NCBI GenBank assembly: GCA_963782595.1
Contig: CAWAKJ010000002.1
Span: 744,001-808,000 of the forward strand
Direction: 5' to 3'
Length of the DNA: 64,000 bases
Source: JAMQPK01 sp963782595
GTDB lineage: Bacteria > Acidobacteriota > Vicinamibacteria > Vicinamibacterales > JAMQPK01
Numbering within the stretch: position 1 is the stretch's first letter; each line of letters begins with the position of its first letter. Positions 41,745-50,231 of the stretch are shown one piece after another. A program made the translations under genes and the position numbers. The notes under the pieces were generated by a model. That model had not been told where the DNA came from. It searched no databases and saw only the letters and a list, made by a program, of their open reading frames with translations.

Positions 41745-43043
41745 ATGGGAGCGATTGAGGAGCAGTGGCGGTTCAGCGCGAGCCGGCGCAAGGCGCTGGC
41801 GGCGTTTGCCGGTATTTTCGGCGCCTCGCCGCTGCTGAAGGCGCAGATCGACCCGCATAGCCTGATCGGGCACAAGCGGATCCCCCGAATCGACGAGCTG
41901 GTCGACGCGTTCGACTTCGAGGCGTTGTGCTATCGCAACATGACGCTCGAGCCCTACGACTACATGGCCCATGGCGACGGCAGCGAATGGAATCTGCGTC
42001 GCAATCGTCAGGCGTTCGACTGGGTCGATATCGTTCCCGGCAAAGCGGTCGATCCGAAGACCGTGGACCTGTCGTCGACGATCCTCGGCGTTCCGATGAA
42101 GTATCCGATCTTCACCGCGCCAAGCTCGGGACAGGGTGCCCTGCATCCCGACGGCGAGATCGGCATGTATCGCGGCGCGACGGCGGCCAACGCGCTTGCC
42201 GCATTCGCAAGCGGCACGACAGTGCCTCATCAGAAGATTGCGCCGGCGGCAACCGGTCCCCGGTGGAATCAGTTCTATCCCATCCCCGACCTCGGCGCCT
42301 CGGCCAAACAGCTTCAACAGTTTCAGGACCTGGGCACGAAAGCCATCATCATCACCGTCGATCAGCAGGCTTCTGTCTACGAGCGCGACCTGCACGATCG
42401 TCACCTCGGAGGCACCGTGCAGACGGGCGGCCGCGGCGGCGGCCGTGGCGGCGGAGGCGGCAACGCTGCGGCGGCCGCGGCGGCTGAGGCCCTCGCGTCG
42501 GGTGGACCCATCCCGACGGCCGGCACGGGGGAGCCCGGCATCGGCAAGTTCGCGCAGTTTTCCAAATATCGCATATCGAACCGCCGGCTTTGGTACAGCT
42601 GGGATTACATCGACGAAGTGCGGAAGGTCATCAAGGTACCGGTCATTCTCAAGGGCATCGTCACCGCCGAAGACGCGGAAACGTGCGTCAAGGAAGGTGT
42701 GGACGGCATCATCGTCTCGAACCACGGCGGCCGGTCGATGGACTACGGGCCATCGACACTCGAGGTGCTTCCGGAAATCGTCGCCGTCGTCAACAGAAGG
42801 TTCCCGGTGCTGATTGACAGCGGGTTCCGCCGCGGCAGCGACGTGTTCAAGGCGCTGGCGCTCGGCGCCGATGGCGTCGCACTTGGCCGCGCGGCGCGCT
42901 GGGGCCTTGGCGCATACGGCGCGCAGGGAGTGCAGCGATTGCTCGAGGTCATCCAGGCCGAGCTGGTGCACGCCGCCGCGTATGCCGGAAGAGCGACCCT
43001 GAAGTCGATCGACAAGACCGCAGTCAGAGTGAACTTTGTGTAA
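41745..43043 (+). CDS. FMN-dependent alpha-hydroxy-acid oxidase, paralogue 1 (Tat-type signal)
   Basis: A 432-residue member of the lactate/glycolate oxidase family. N-terminus SASRRKALAAFAGIFGASPLL has a twin-Arg followed by a hydrophobic stretch, suggesting Tat export. Catalytic residues are present: Asp in IITVDQQAS, FMN Lys in VILKGIV, the base His and Arg in SNHGGRSMDYG, and the phosphate loop DSGFRRGSDVFKALALGADGV. A Gly/Ala-rich insert (GGRGGGRGGGGGNAAAAAA, about residues 228-246) replaces the usual flexible loop 4. GAGGGGG lies before ATG 41745. First of three tandem paralogues. Confidence 0.88.
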   Translation: MGAIEEQWRFSASRRKALAAFAGIFGASPLLKAQIDPHSLIGHKRIPRIDELVDAFDFEALCYRNMTLEPYDYMAHGDGSEWNLRRNRQAFDWVDIVPGKAVDPKTVDLSSTILGVPMKYPIFTAPSSGQGALHPDGEIGMYRGATAANALAAFASGTTVPHQKIAPAATGPRWNQFYPIPDLGASAKQLQQFQDLGTKAIIITVDQQASVYERDLHDRHLGGTVQTGGRGGGRGGGGGNAAAAAAAEALASGGPIPTAGTGEPGIGKFAQFSKYRISNRRLWYSWDYIDEVRKVIKVPVILKGIVTAEDAETCVKEGVDGIIVSNHGGRSMDYGPSTLEVLPEIVAVVNRRFPVLIDSGFRRGSDVFKALALGADGVALGRAARWGLGAYGAQGVQRLLEVIQAELVHAAAYAGRATLKSIDKTAVRVNFV

Positions 43044-43049
43044 CGTCGT

Positions 43050-43101
43050 ACGTAGTGTCCGGCTTTAGCCGGACCAAGCTTTAGCCGGACCTAAAAGGAT
43101 C
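43050..43101. repeat. GTGTCCGGCTTTAGCCGGAC hairpin repeat
   Basis: TACGTAGTGTCCGGCTTTAGCCGGACC and a second half-copy CTTTAGCCGGACC fill the spacer between paralogues 1 and 2. The stem is GTCCGGCT/AGCCGGAC. Confidence 0.8.
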
Positions 43102-43104
43102 ATC

Positions 43105-44223
43105 ATGAGCGAGAACAAACTCAGCAGACGCCAGGCCCTCGGAAGTGTTGGCGCCATCGTGGCGGGGACGGTTGCCGGATCGGCGATTGGCGGCGAGGCG
43201 CCTGCCGCGCAGCAGCGCGAGAGAGCACCCTGGGAGCCGCCGCTGACGCCAAGGCTGACGCCGCGCGAGGAGCTCGTCAATCTTCTCGAGTTCGAGGAAG
43301 AGGCGAAGAAGAAACTGCCGCCCGCGACCTTCGCGCTGATTGCCGGCGGCGATCGCGCACTGTTCGATCGCATTACGCTGCGGCCGCGCATGAACATCCC
43401 GACGACGGACATGGATCTCAGCGTGAGCCTTTTCGGCGAAGAGCACTTCACGCCGATCATCGTCGCGCCGATAGCGGATCAGAAACGGTTTCATCCCGAT
43501 GCAGAGCTGGCCACGGCGAAAGGCGCTGCCGCAGGCAAGGCGCTGATGATCGTCAGCAGCCGCTCGAGTGTGCCGCTCACCGAGATTGCCGCCGTTGCCA
43601 AGCCATCGTTCTGGTATCAGGTGTATGCGTCCGATTCGGCCGCGAAAGCGCAGGTGCAGGACGCCGTAAAAGCCGGCGCCAAGGCCATCGTCGTGACGGT
43701 GGGCGCGTCGCATGCCGCCAGCGGATCGCGTCCCGCGACGGCGAGCTCGATCAACTGGTCTGCGGTCGACGCGATTAAGCAAGGAGTGAGCATCCCGGTC
43801 ATCGTGAAGGGCATCTCGACGCCCGCCGAAGCCACTGCGGCGCTTCAGCACAACGTGCAGGGAATCGTGGCGTCGAATTTCGGCGGGCTGCTGGCGAACA
43901 AGGACGCGATGATTCTCGCGCTTCCGGGCATCGTGGATGCGGTCGCGGGAAAGGTGCCGGTCTTGACCGACGGCTCGTTCCGGCGTGGCACCGATACGTT
44001 GAAGGCGCTCGCGCTTGGCGCGCAGGGCGTGCTGCTGGGCCGGCCGGTCATGTGGGGCCTGGCCGCATACGGTGAGGCCGGCGTGCAGAGTGTGGTCGAG
44101 ATGGCGCAGACGGAGCTCGCACGCTACATGGGCATGTGCGGCAAGGTGAATTTGAAGGCACTCGATCGCACGGCCGTGAAAGTGCACGGACCGATGCCGG
44201 CAAAGATCGCGACCAACAACTAG
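43105..44223 (+). CDS. alpha-hydroxy-acid oxidase homologue lacking catalytic residues, paralogue 2
   Basis: A 372-residue protein with Tat-like signal (NKLSRRQALGSVGAIVAG, cleavage near PAAQQ). The FMN scaffold is kept: WYQVYASDSAAK, VIVKGIST with its Lys, DGSFRRGTDTLKALALGAQGVLLGR. However the active-site block SNHGGRxMD reads SNFGGLLANKD, so the base His is Phe and the substrate Arg is Leu, and the ITVDQQ Asp is Gly (VVTVGASHA). The Gly-rich loop is absent. It should not perform ordinary hydroxy-acid oxidation; a different chemistry, flavin binding only, or a partner subunit of the flanking active paralogues are options. AAAGGATCATC precedes ATG 43105. Confidence 0.85.
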   Translation: MSENKLSRRQALGSVGAIVAGTVAGSAIGGEAPAAQQRERAPWEPPLTPRLTPREELVNLLEFEEEAKKKLPPATFALIAGGDRALFDRITLRPRMNIPTTDMDLSVSLFGEEHFTPIIVAPIADQKRFHPDAELATAKGAAAGKALMIVSSRSSVPLTEIAAVAKPSFWYQVYASDSAAKAQVQDAVKAGAKAIVVTVGASHAASGSRPATASSINWSAVDAIKQGVSIPVIVKGISTPAEATAALQHNVQGIVASNFGGLLANKDAMILALPGIVDAVAGKVPVLTDGSFRRGTDTLKALALGAQGVLLGRPVMWGLAAYGEAGVQSVVEMAQTELARYMGMCGKVNLKALDRTAVKVHGPMPAKIATNN

Positions 44224-44225
44224 TA

Positions 44226-44287
44226 CGTGGTGTCCGCCTGTAGGCGGACCAGGGGTAGTACGTAGTGTCCGCCTTCAGGCGGACGAG
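44226..44287. repeat. two GTGTCCGCCT..AGGCGGAC hairpin repeats
   Basis: TACGTGGTGTCCGCCTGTAG/GCGGACC and TACGTAGTGTCCGCCTTCAG/GCGGACG are two copies of the same element as at 43050, but with the stem triplet inverted (GCC..GGC instead of GGC..GCC), that is, with compensatory changes that preserve pairing. Confidence 0.85.
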
Positions 44288-44295
44288 GACCTTTC

Positions 44296-45555
44296 ATGAG
44301 CAACATCGAGAAGCGCTGGCAGATATCACTCTCGCGCCGCAAGGCGCTCGCAGGACTGGCCGGCATGATCGCCGGTTCGCCGCTTCTTCACGCACAGCTC
44401 GATCCGCGGCCGTTCCCGCAGCACCGGCGCACGCCCGGTCTGAACGAGATGTTTTCGGCGTTCGACTTCGAGCCGGTCATGTTCGCGAACGTTCCCCAGG
44501 CGGTGTACGACTACACCGCCCATGGCGACGGAGGCGAATGGAATTTGCGGCGCAACCGACAGGCCTTCGACTGGGTCGATCTGGTGCCGGGCAACGCGGT
44601 CAGTCCCGCCTCGGTCGATCTGTCGTCGAAGTTGCTGAACCTGAATCTCAAGTATCCGGTCATCGTCGCGCCGACAGCGACGCAGGTTGCCCTGCATCCG
44701 GACGGCGAAGCCGGCATGTATCGCGCCGCATCGCTTTCGTCGAACACGCCGATGTGCCTCAGCAACAACTCGAGTCAGTCGGTCGAAGAGGTGGCGAAGG
44801 GTGCGAAGGGGCAGCTCTGGTGGCAGTTCTACCCGCGGCAGGACATGGGCGCGAGTCAGGAACTCCTCGAGCGCGCACAGGCTGCCGGCTACACCGCTGT
44901 CGTCATCACGGTCGATCAGCAGGCCTCGTACTACGAGCGCACTCAGCACGATCGGAACCTGGGGGGGCGCACTGGTGGAGCCGGGCGTGGCGGCGGTGGG
45001 GGTCGAGCCGGCGGTGCAGGCCGTGCCGGCGGTGCAGGACCTGCTGCCGCGCCCGCGCGTCGAGGGGCGACGGCGTATCGCGTTGGCGGGGGTCGTCTGT
45101 GGTACTCGTGGCAGTACCTGAACGAGGTCCGCAAGTTCATCAAGGTTCCGATCATCATCAAAGGCATCGTCACGCACGAGGACGCGCGGCTCTGCGTCGA
45201 GCACGGCTTCGACGGCATCGTTGTCTCGAATCACGGTGGCCGATCGATGGATTACGGTCCGTCCACGCTCGAGGCGCTGCCCGAGATCGTGGCGGCCGTG
45301 AATGGAAAGATTCCGGTGATGATCGACAGCGGGTTCCGGCGCGGCAGCGACATCCTGAAAGCGCTGGCGCTCGGCGCTGATGCGGTCTGGCTCGGGCGCG
45401 CGACGCGCTGGGCGATTGGCGCATTCGGTCCTGCCGGCGTCGAACGATTGCTGACCGAGATCATTTTCAAAGAGCTTGTGGAAGCCGCCGCCGCGACTGG
45501 CCGGACGACCATGGCGTCGATTAGCGCGGACATCGTGAAGCAGAACTGGCCATAG
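44296..45555 (+). CDS. FMN-dependent alpha-hydroxy-acid oxidase, paralogue 3 (Tat-type signal)
   Basis: A 419-residue protein, clearly a duplicate of paralogue 1 (shared HGDGGEWNLRRNRQAFDWVD block). Tat-like signal SLSRRKALAGLAGMIAGSPLLHAQ. All catalytic residues are present: VITVDQQASYYER, IIIKGIVTHEDA, SNHGGRSMDYGPSTLEALPE, DSGFRRGSDILKALALGADA. Its loop 4 is again an expanded Gly/Ala/Arg repeat (GGAGRGGGGGRAGGAGRAGG). GAGGA lies 6 nt before ATG 44296. A strong hairpin terminator follows, so the three genes form one unit. Substrate unknown. Confidence 0.88.
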   Translation: MSNIEKRWQISLSRRKALAGLAGMIAGSPLLHAQLDPRPFPQHRRTPGLNEMFSAFDFEPVMFANVPQAVYDYTAHGDGGEWNLRRNRQAFDWVDLVPGNAVSPASVDLSSKLLNLNLKYPVIVAPTATQVALHPDGEAGMYRAASLSSNTPMCLSNNSSQSVEEVAKGAKGQLWWQFYPRQDMGASQELLERAQAAGYTAVVITVDQQASYYERTQHDRNLGGRTGGAGRGGGGGRAGGAGRAGGAGPAAAPARRGATAYRVGGGRLWYSWQYLNEVRKFIKVPIIIKGIVTHEDARLCVEHGFDGIVVSNHGGRSMDYGPSTLEALPEIVAAVNGKIPVMIDSGFRRGSDILKALALGADAVWLGRATRWAIGAFGPAGVERLLTEIIFKELVEAAAATGRTTMASISADIVKQNWP

Positions 45556-45560
45556 AGGTT

Positions 45561-45590
45561 GCGAAAAAGGCTCCCGGAGCCATTTCCGTC
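45561..45590. repeat. GAAAAAGGCTCCCGGAGCC repeat
   Basis: GCGAAAAAGGCTCCCGGAGC followed by CATTTCCGTC; same element as the inverted pair at 58670-58719. Confidence 0.7.
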
Positions 45591-45594
45591 TGAC

Positions 45595-45631
45595 AACAAG
45601 AGGCCGGGGCGACCCGGCCTCTTGTTATTAA
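45595..45631 (+). terminator. terminator hairpin after the oxidase cluster
   Basis: AACAAGAGGCCGGG (45595-45608) pairs perfectly with CCCGGCCTCTTGTT (45613-45626) around GCGA: a 14-bp stem with A-rich foot and only a short T/A tail. It closes the three-gene oxidase unit. Confidence 0.8.
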
Positions 45632-45642
45632 CAGCGGTTCTG

Positions 45643-45735
45643 GGTTCGGTTCGGGGTTCCCGGTTCTAGGAATTGAGGAGCTCGGTTCGCGTTCTTCGAA
45701 CCTAGAACCCAGAACCCCAGAACCTAGAACCTCCG
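45643..45735. repeat. GGTTCTAGG / CCTAGAACC inverted short-unit repeat
   Basis: GGTTCTGGGTTCGGTTCGGG-type units (45634-45697) face CGAACCTAGAACCCAGAACC-type units (45698-45731). Same family as 6748-6842, 39 kb away. Confidence 0.8.
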
Positions 45736-45749
45736 TAGGAGGAAAGTTC

Positions 45750-45821
45750 ATGTCCGTGATCGTGCTGAAGCACGACTTGCCGGAAAACGAAATCGGACAG
45801 GCGTACGATCGCAATGTCTGA
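45750..45821 (+). CDS. possible 23-codon upstream ORF of the permease gene
   Basis: MSVIVLKHDLPENEIGQAY and four more residues, with the strong Shine-Dalgarno AGGAGGAAA 6-7 nt before ATG 45750. Its stop (TGA 45819-45821) overlaps the permease ATG at 45814 by 8 nt, while the permease itself has no other ribosome binding site. It could serve translational coupling or be a leader peptide; no homology is recognised. It could also be the remnant of a gene start. Confidence 0.45.
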   Translation: MSVIVLKHDLPENEIGQAYDRNV

Positions 45822-47169
45822 TGCACGAGTCCGGCCCGCGTCCGCGGGCGAGCCGGAGCAACTCGTGCGGGCGATCGGCCCGCGCGAGCTGACGGCGAGC
45901 ATCGTGAACGTCACGATTGCCTCGTCCATTTTCATCATGCCCGCCACCGTAGCCGCGGCGCTGGGCGCGGCGGCGCCAATTGCCTATCTGGTGTGCGCCG
46001 CGCTCATGACGCTGATCGCGCTCTGCTTTGCGGCCGCCGGAAGCCGTGTCTCGTTGACGGGCGGGCTCTATGCGTACATCGAAGTGGCCTTCGGCGGGTA
46101 TGCCGGCTACCTCGGCGGCATTCTGTATTGGGCCACTGCCTGCCTGTCTGTCGCGTCGGTGGCGACGGCGTTTGCCGGTTCGGTCGGCGTCTTCTGGCCG
46201 GTGCTCAACGTCGGCGCGCCGCGCGCGCTGTTGCTCGTGGTCCTCTTTGCGGGTCTGGCGGTCGTGAACATCCGCGGCATCAAGCCTGGCATCAGGCTCG
46301 TCGAAGCCATCACCGCCGCAAAGCTGATTCCGCTGCTTGTGCTCGTGGGTGTCGGCATCTGGTCGCTGGATCCCGATTTCCTCCGGGCGCCCATGCCAAG
46401 CGTGTCGCAGGTGGGCCAGGCGTCGATTGTTCTGCTCTTTGCATTCGTCGGAGTGGAAGTGGCCCTTACACCCTCGGGCGAGATTCGAAATCCGTCACGC
46501 ACCGTACCGCTCGCCATCCTGAGCGCGCTCGCCATCGCCACGATCGTCTATCTCGCGGTTCAGATCGTGGCTCAAGGCGTCCTTGGACCGGAGTTGCCCA
46601 AGTACACCGATGCGCCGCTGGCCGAGACAGGCCGCCGGTTGCTGGGCGATGCCGGCCGGCTGTTTCTCCTGGCAGGCGGGACGATCTCGATCTTCGGGTA
46701 CGTTGCAGGTGACATGCTCGGCACGCCGCGCGCGTTGCTTGCGCTGGCTCGCAACGGCGTGCTGCCGCAGAGTGTGGCGCGCGTACATCCACGATACCGG
46801 ACGCCGGCGGTTGCGATCGTCGCCTACGCTGTCATCGTGGCCGCGCTGGCAATCTCGAGCACGTTCGAGCGTCTCGTGATCATGGCCAACGTATCGGCCC
46901 TGCTGTTGTATTTGCTGTGTGTGGCGGCTTCGTACCAGCTGCAGCGGCGCGACGTAAGAATGGCAGGTGAGCCCTTCACGCTGCCCGGAGGGCCCAGCGT
47001 CCAGCTTCTCGCGGCCGCCGGCATTGTCTGGCTGATGGCGCAGGCGACCCCGCGCGAGTGGGGAATCCTGGCGGCGGTCGTTGCCGCCGCGACCGTGTAC
47101 TACTTCCTTAAAGCCCCGGCCCTTCGGAAGCCTTCCGCCTTCTCGGCTTCGGCGGCACGGGACCGATGA
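45814..47169 (+). CDS. APC-superfamily amino-acid permease
   Basis: A 451-residue integral membrane protein with about twelve hydrophobic segments. The first carries the APC motif around IVNVTIASSIFIMPATVAAALG, followed by SLTGGLYAYIEVAFGGYAGYLGG; other family blocks are FVGVEVALTPSGEIRNPSRTVP and GDMLGTPRALLALARNGVLP. Substrate is probably an amino acid or amine, imported with protons. Its 3' end overlaps a convergent DUF2934 gene by 62 nt. Confidence 0.88.
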   Translation: MSDARVRPASAGEPEQLVRAIGPRELTASIVNVTIASSIFIMPATVAAALGAAAPIAYLVCAALMTLIALCFAAAGSRVSLTGGLYAYIEVAFGGYAGYLGGILYWATACLSVASVATAFAGSVGVFWPVLNVGAPRALLLVVLFAGLAVVNIRGIKPGIRLVEAITAAKLIPLLVLVGVGIWSLDPDFLRAPMPSVSQVGQASIVLLFAFVGVEVALTPSGEIRNPSRTVPLAILSALAIATIVYLAVQIVAQGVLGPELPKYTDAPLAETGRRLLGDAGRLFLLAGGTISIFGYVAGDMLGTPRALLALARNGVLPQSVARVHPRYRTPAVAIVAYAVIVAALAISSTFERLVIMANVSALLLYLLCVAASYQLQRRDVRMAGEPFTLPGGPSVQLLAAAGIVWLMAQATPREWGILAAVVAAATVYYFLKAPALRKPSAFSASAARDR

Positions 47170-47386
47170 CGTTGCCGGGCGCTCCACCGAGCTGACGCTC
47201 CGCTTCGAGCCAGTCGTCGAGATCGGCGCCATGGCTGCCGCCGCGGTTCTGGTAGATTTCGTACGCGCGCTTTGCGACTGCAGCGGCATCCTTGTGTGCG
47301 GCGGACGATCCGTTGCCTCGTTTTGCCGTGCGCGCGGGCTTCAGGGGATTCTGACTTTCGTCGGCGGGTTTGTTCAGTCTTGCCAT
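47108..47386 (-). CDS. DUF2934 family protein
   Basis: A 92-residue basic protein with the DUF2934 core AVAKRAYEIYQNRGGSHGAD followed by LDDWLEAERQL in the middle and Arg/Lys/Pro-rich tails. Function unknown. GGAGG lies 5 nt before ATG 47386. The convergent overlap with the permease gene is 62 nt; both frames show normal protein composition so both are kept. Confidence 0.8.
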   Translation of the reverse strand: MARLNKPADESQNPLKPARTAKRGNGSSAAHKDAAAVAKRAYEIYQNRGGSHGADLDDWLEAERQLGGAPGNVIGPVPPKPRRRKASEGPGL

Positions 47387-47432
47387 CAAAGCCTCCGTCC
47401 AAATGAATATAACTCCAGCAGGAGGTCTCTGA

Positions 47433-50153
47433 TCAAGATCGGATTTCGCTGCTGATACCGCCCGCCGCCGGAATGTATGCCTTCAACACGTAGTCGGTGA
47501 TCATCCGATCGGCGCTGAACCGCCAGCCCAGCGTCCGGATCGCTCGCTTCATCCGCGCGATCCATCTCCGCGGCAGCCCGTCGCGGTCGCGGTCGTAGTA
47601 GAGGGGTACGACTTCTTCCCGAAGCACGCGGACAAGCGCCTCGGCGTCTCGGCTGTCGTGCACCTCGGCCGACGTGTGCGTTTCTCCCCGTCCGATCGCG
47701 AAGCCGTTGTGGCCGTCGTAGGCTTCCGCCCACCATCCATCGAGAATGGAGAGGTTGAGCCCGCCGTTCAGTACGATCTTCTGTCCGCTGGTGCCCGAGG
47801 CCTCCATTGGCCGACGCGGAGTGTTCAACCACACGTCGACGCCCTGCACGAGGTGCCGCCCCACATTGACGTCGTAGTCCTCGATAAAGAGCACCTTTCC
47901 CGCGAATCGCGGGTCGCGAGCCAGTTGGAAGACCTGCTGTAGAACTTCCTTGCCAGGAATGTCGTGTGGGTGCGCCTTGCCCGCGAAGACGAACTGAATC
48001 GGAACTTTCGGGTCATTGACCAACCCGATCAGACTTTCAAGATCGCGGAGCACCAGATTGGCGCGTTTGTAGGTCGCAAACCGCCGGGCAAACCCGATCG
48101 TGAGCGCATCGAGGCTGAGCGCGTGACGCGCCTGATCGATGAACTCAGCAGGCTCGCGACGCTGCTCGGCGCAGCGGGCAGCGCGCAGGCGAGTGGCCTC
48201 GATGAGCTGTCTCTTCAACGTCTGGCGCGTTTCCCATAATTCGCCGTCCTCGATGTCCTCGATCGAGTCCCAGGTCGCGGGCTCCGAGCATCGGTCCGGC
48301 CAGTCCGGGCCGAGATGGCGATCGTAAAGCTGGTGCATCTGGGGGGCGAGCCAGCTGCGTACGTGGATGCCGTTGGTGATATGCCCAATCGGCACCTGTT
48401 CTTCGGATCGGCCCGGATAGAGCGGAGTCCACATCGCCCGCGAGACCTGCCCGTGAAGCGACGACACGGCGTTGGCGCGCCTCGACAGTGCGAGCGCGAG
48501 AATCGTCATGCAGAAGCCTTCGCTGAAATCGCCGCGGTTGGCCCGTCCGAGCGCAAGCAGCTGTTCGGCGCTCATGCCCATGGCCTCGCGGAGCGGGCCG
48601 AGGTGCTCTTCGACAAGGGCGGGTGCAAAGCGATCGTGTCCGGCCGGCACGGGTGTGTGGGTCGTGAAGACCACATGCGCGGATGTTCTGCGCAGCGCCT
48701 CCGAGGCCCCGATGCCTTCGGTCGTCATCCGCTGGCGGGCCAGTTCGAGCCCCGCGAACGCGCTGTGACCTTCGTTGAGATGGAGGACGCCGGGGGAGAT
48801 GCCGAGCGCGGTCAGTGCCCGAATGCCACCGACGCCGAGGAGCAGCTCCTGCCGGATGCGAACCCGATCGTCGCCGCCATACAGCCGAGAAGTCAGGCCG
48901 CGATCTTCGAGCTGGTTGCCTTCCACGTCGGAATCGAGCAGCAGAAGCGTGATGCGCCCCACCGCCAGCTTCCAGACGCGTGCGGCGAGCAGACCCGTGC
49001 GCGTCTCGATTCTGACGATGACCTCCCGGCCGGCCTGGTCGATCGCCGCAGACAGCGGCAGGAGTGAGCTGTCGAGGTCGCGATAGTCCTCCAATTGACG
49101 GCCGTTCAGATCGAATCGCTGTGTGAAGTAGCCCTGATCGTAATAGAGCCCGACGCCCACGAGCGGAATGCCGAGGTCTGACGCCGACTTGATGTGGTCG
49201 CCAGCCAGAATGCCGAGGCCGCCGGAGTAAATCGGTACCGATTCATGCAGGCCGAACTCGGCGGAGAAGTAAGCGACCGGGCGCGCCCCCAGCACCCCGG
49301 CGTTGCGTGCGCCCCACGTGCGGGTGGACGTCAGATGCTCCTGCATGCGGCGGTACGCGTGGTTGATTCGGCTGTGGAGCTGCAGCGCAGACGCCCGCTC
49401 TTCCAGCAGCGCGGCAGGAATCTGCTGGAGGAGTGCGATCGGGTTGTGATCGAGCTCGCGCCACAGCGTCGGGTCCAGCGCGCGGAACAGGCTCGTCGTG
49501 TCGTTATCCCAGCTCCACCACATGTTGCGCGCCAACGCCTCGAGTCGCTGGTGAGCAGGCGCAAGGAACTGTCCGAGCGTGCGCGCGTGGCTCACGATGG
49601 ATGCGAGCTGCGTGCCGGCGGTCGAGAGCATGCCGACCGCGTCGGGACCGAAGGCCCTCGCCTCCCTGGTTTGCACCACCAGTACACCTTGCAGCAGGCC
49701 CCGGTCGATCAGCGGAACGCCAAGGAACGAGTGGTAGGGATCCTCGCCAGCCTCGCTGAAGTATTTGAATCGTGGATGCCGCGTCGCATCCTCCACGACC
49801 TGCGGCCGCAGCTGCTCTCCGACGAGCCCGGCCAGCCCTTCTGACAGGCGCATACGGATGCGACCGACACTATCGGGGCGCAGGCCGACGGTCGCCGCGA
49901 GGACGAGGGTGGATCGGTCGGGTTCGAGCAGATACACCGAGCAGACGTCCGTATCGAACGTCCGCTGGATGAGGTGGACGATGTTGCCGAGGGTCTCTTG
50001 CGGCTGACCGCTGTGAGAGACGAGGTGACTGATCTCCTCGAGGGTCCAGAGCAGCGTCTCGCGTTGGATGGCCACGCAGATTTCGAAGCAAGAAGCGTGC
50101 TTCGCGAAAAGCTGAGGGTTTTTGCGAGGCGCGATAGTCGATTGCCACAACAT
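47433..50153 (-). CDS. glgP: alpha-glucan phosphorylase (GT35) with N-terminal GAF domain
   Basis: A 906-residue fusion. Residues 30-190 form a GAF domain very like that of PtsP/EI-Ntr (LEEISHLVSHSGQPQETL, VCSVYLLEPDRSTLVLAATV, GLAGLVGEQLRP, FLGVPLIDRGLLQGVLVVQ). Residues 200-890 are a MalP-type phosphorylase: NMWWSWDNDTTSLFRALDP, AYFSAEFGLHESVPIYSGGL, HLNEGHSAF, FARRFATYKRANL, and the PLP site EASGTSGQKIVLNGGLNLS with its Lys. It releases glucose-1-phosphate from glucans; the GAF domain may sense a small ligand or partner. ATG 50153. Divergent from the ATP-grasp gene. Confidence 0.9.
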   Translation of the reverse strand: MLWQSTIAPRKNPQLFAKHASCFEICVAIQRETLLWTLEEISHLVSHSGQPQETLGNIVHLIQRTFDTDVCSVYLLEPDRSTLVLAATVGLRPDSVGRIRMRLSEGLAGLVGEQLRPQVVEDATRHPRFKYFSEAGEDPYHSFLGVPLIDRGLLQGVLVVQTREARAFGPDAVGMLSTAGTQLASIVSHARTLGQFLAPAHQRLEALARNMWWSWDNDTTSLFRALDPTLWRELDHNPIALLQQIPAALLEERASALQLHSRINHAYRRMQEHLTSTRTWGARNAGVLGARPVAYFSAEFGLHESVPIYSGGLGILAGDHIKSASDLGIPLVGVGLYYDQGYFTQRFDLNGRQLEDYRDLDSSLLPLSAAIDQAGREVIVRIETRTGLLAARVWKLAVGRITLLLLDSDVEGNQLEDRGLTSRLYGGDDRVRIRQELLLGVGGIRALTALGISPGVLHLNEGHSAFAGLELARQRMTTEGIGASEALRRTSAHVVFTTHTPVPAGHDRFAPALVEEHLGPLREAMGMSAEQLLALGRANRGDFSEGFCMTILALALSRRANAVSSLHGQVSRAMWTPLYPGRSEEQVPIGHITNGIHVRSWLAPQMHQLYDRHLGPDWPDRCSEPATWDSIEDIEDGELWETRQTLKRQLIEATRLRAARCAEQRREPAEFIDQARHALSLDALTIGFARRFATYKRANLVLRDLESLIGLVNDPKVPIQFVFAGKAHPHDIPGKEVLQQVFQLARDPRFAGKVLFIEDYDVNVGRHLVQGVDVWLNTPRRPMEASGTSGQKIVLNGGLNLSILDGWWAEAYDGHNGFAIGRGETHTSAEVHDSRDAEALVRVLREEVVPLYYDRDRDGLPRRWIARMKRAIRTLGWRFSADRMITDYVLKAYIPAAGGISSEIRS

Positions 50154-50217
50154 TGTGTGCTTTCGCCGGGCGGCCAGACATTTGTGTTCATCGCGTTTCG
50201 GCGGCCCGCTCTTGCCG

Positions 50218-50223
50218 TACTAT
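50218..50223 (+). promoter_or_regulatory. -10 box for a leaderless start (ATP-grasp gene)
   Basis: TACTAT ends 8 nt before ATG 50232, which is in frame with the family start at ATG 50256. Confidence 0.4.
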
Positions 50224-50231
50224 GCGCATTG

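Noticed and set aside
43105..44223. Middle oxidase considered a pseudogene
   Set aside because: Full-length frame, intact signal and FMN-binding motifs, normal composition; better described as a catalytically altered paralogue.
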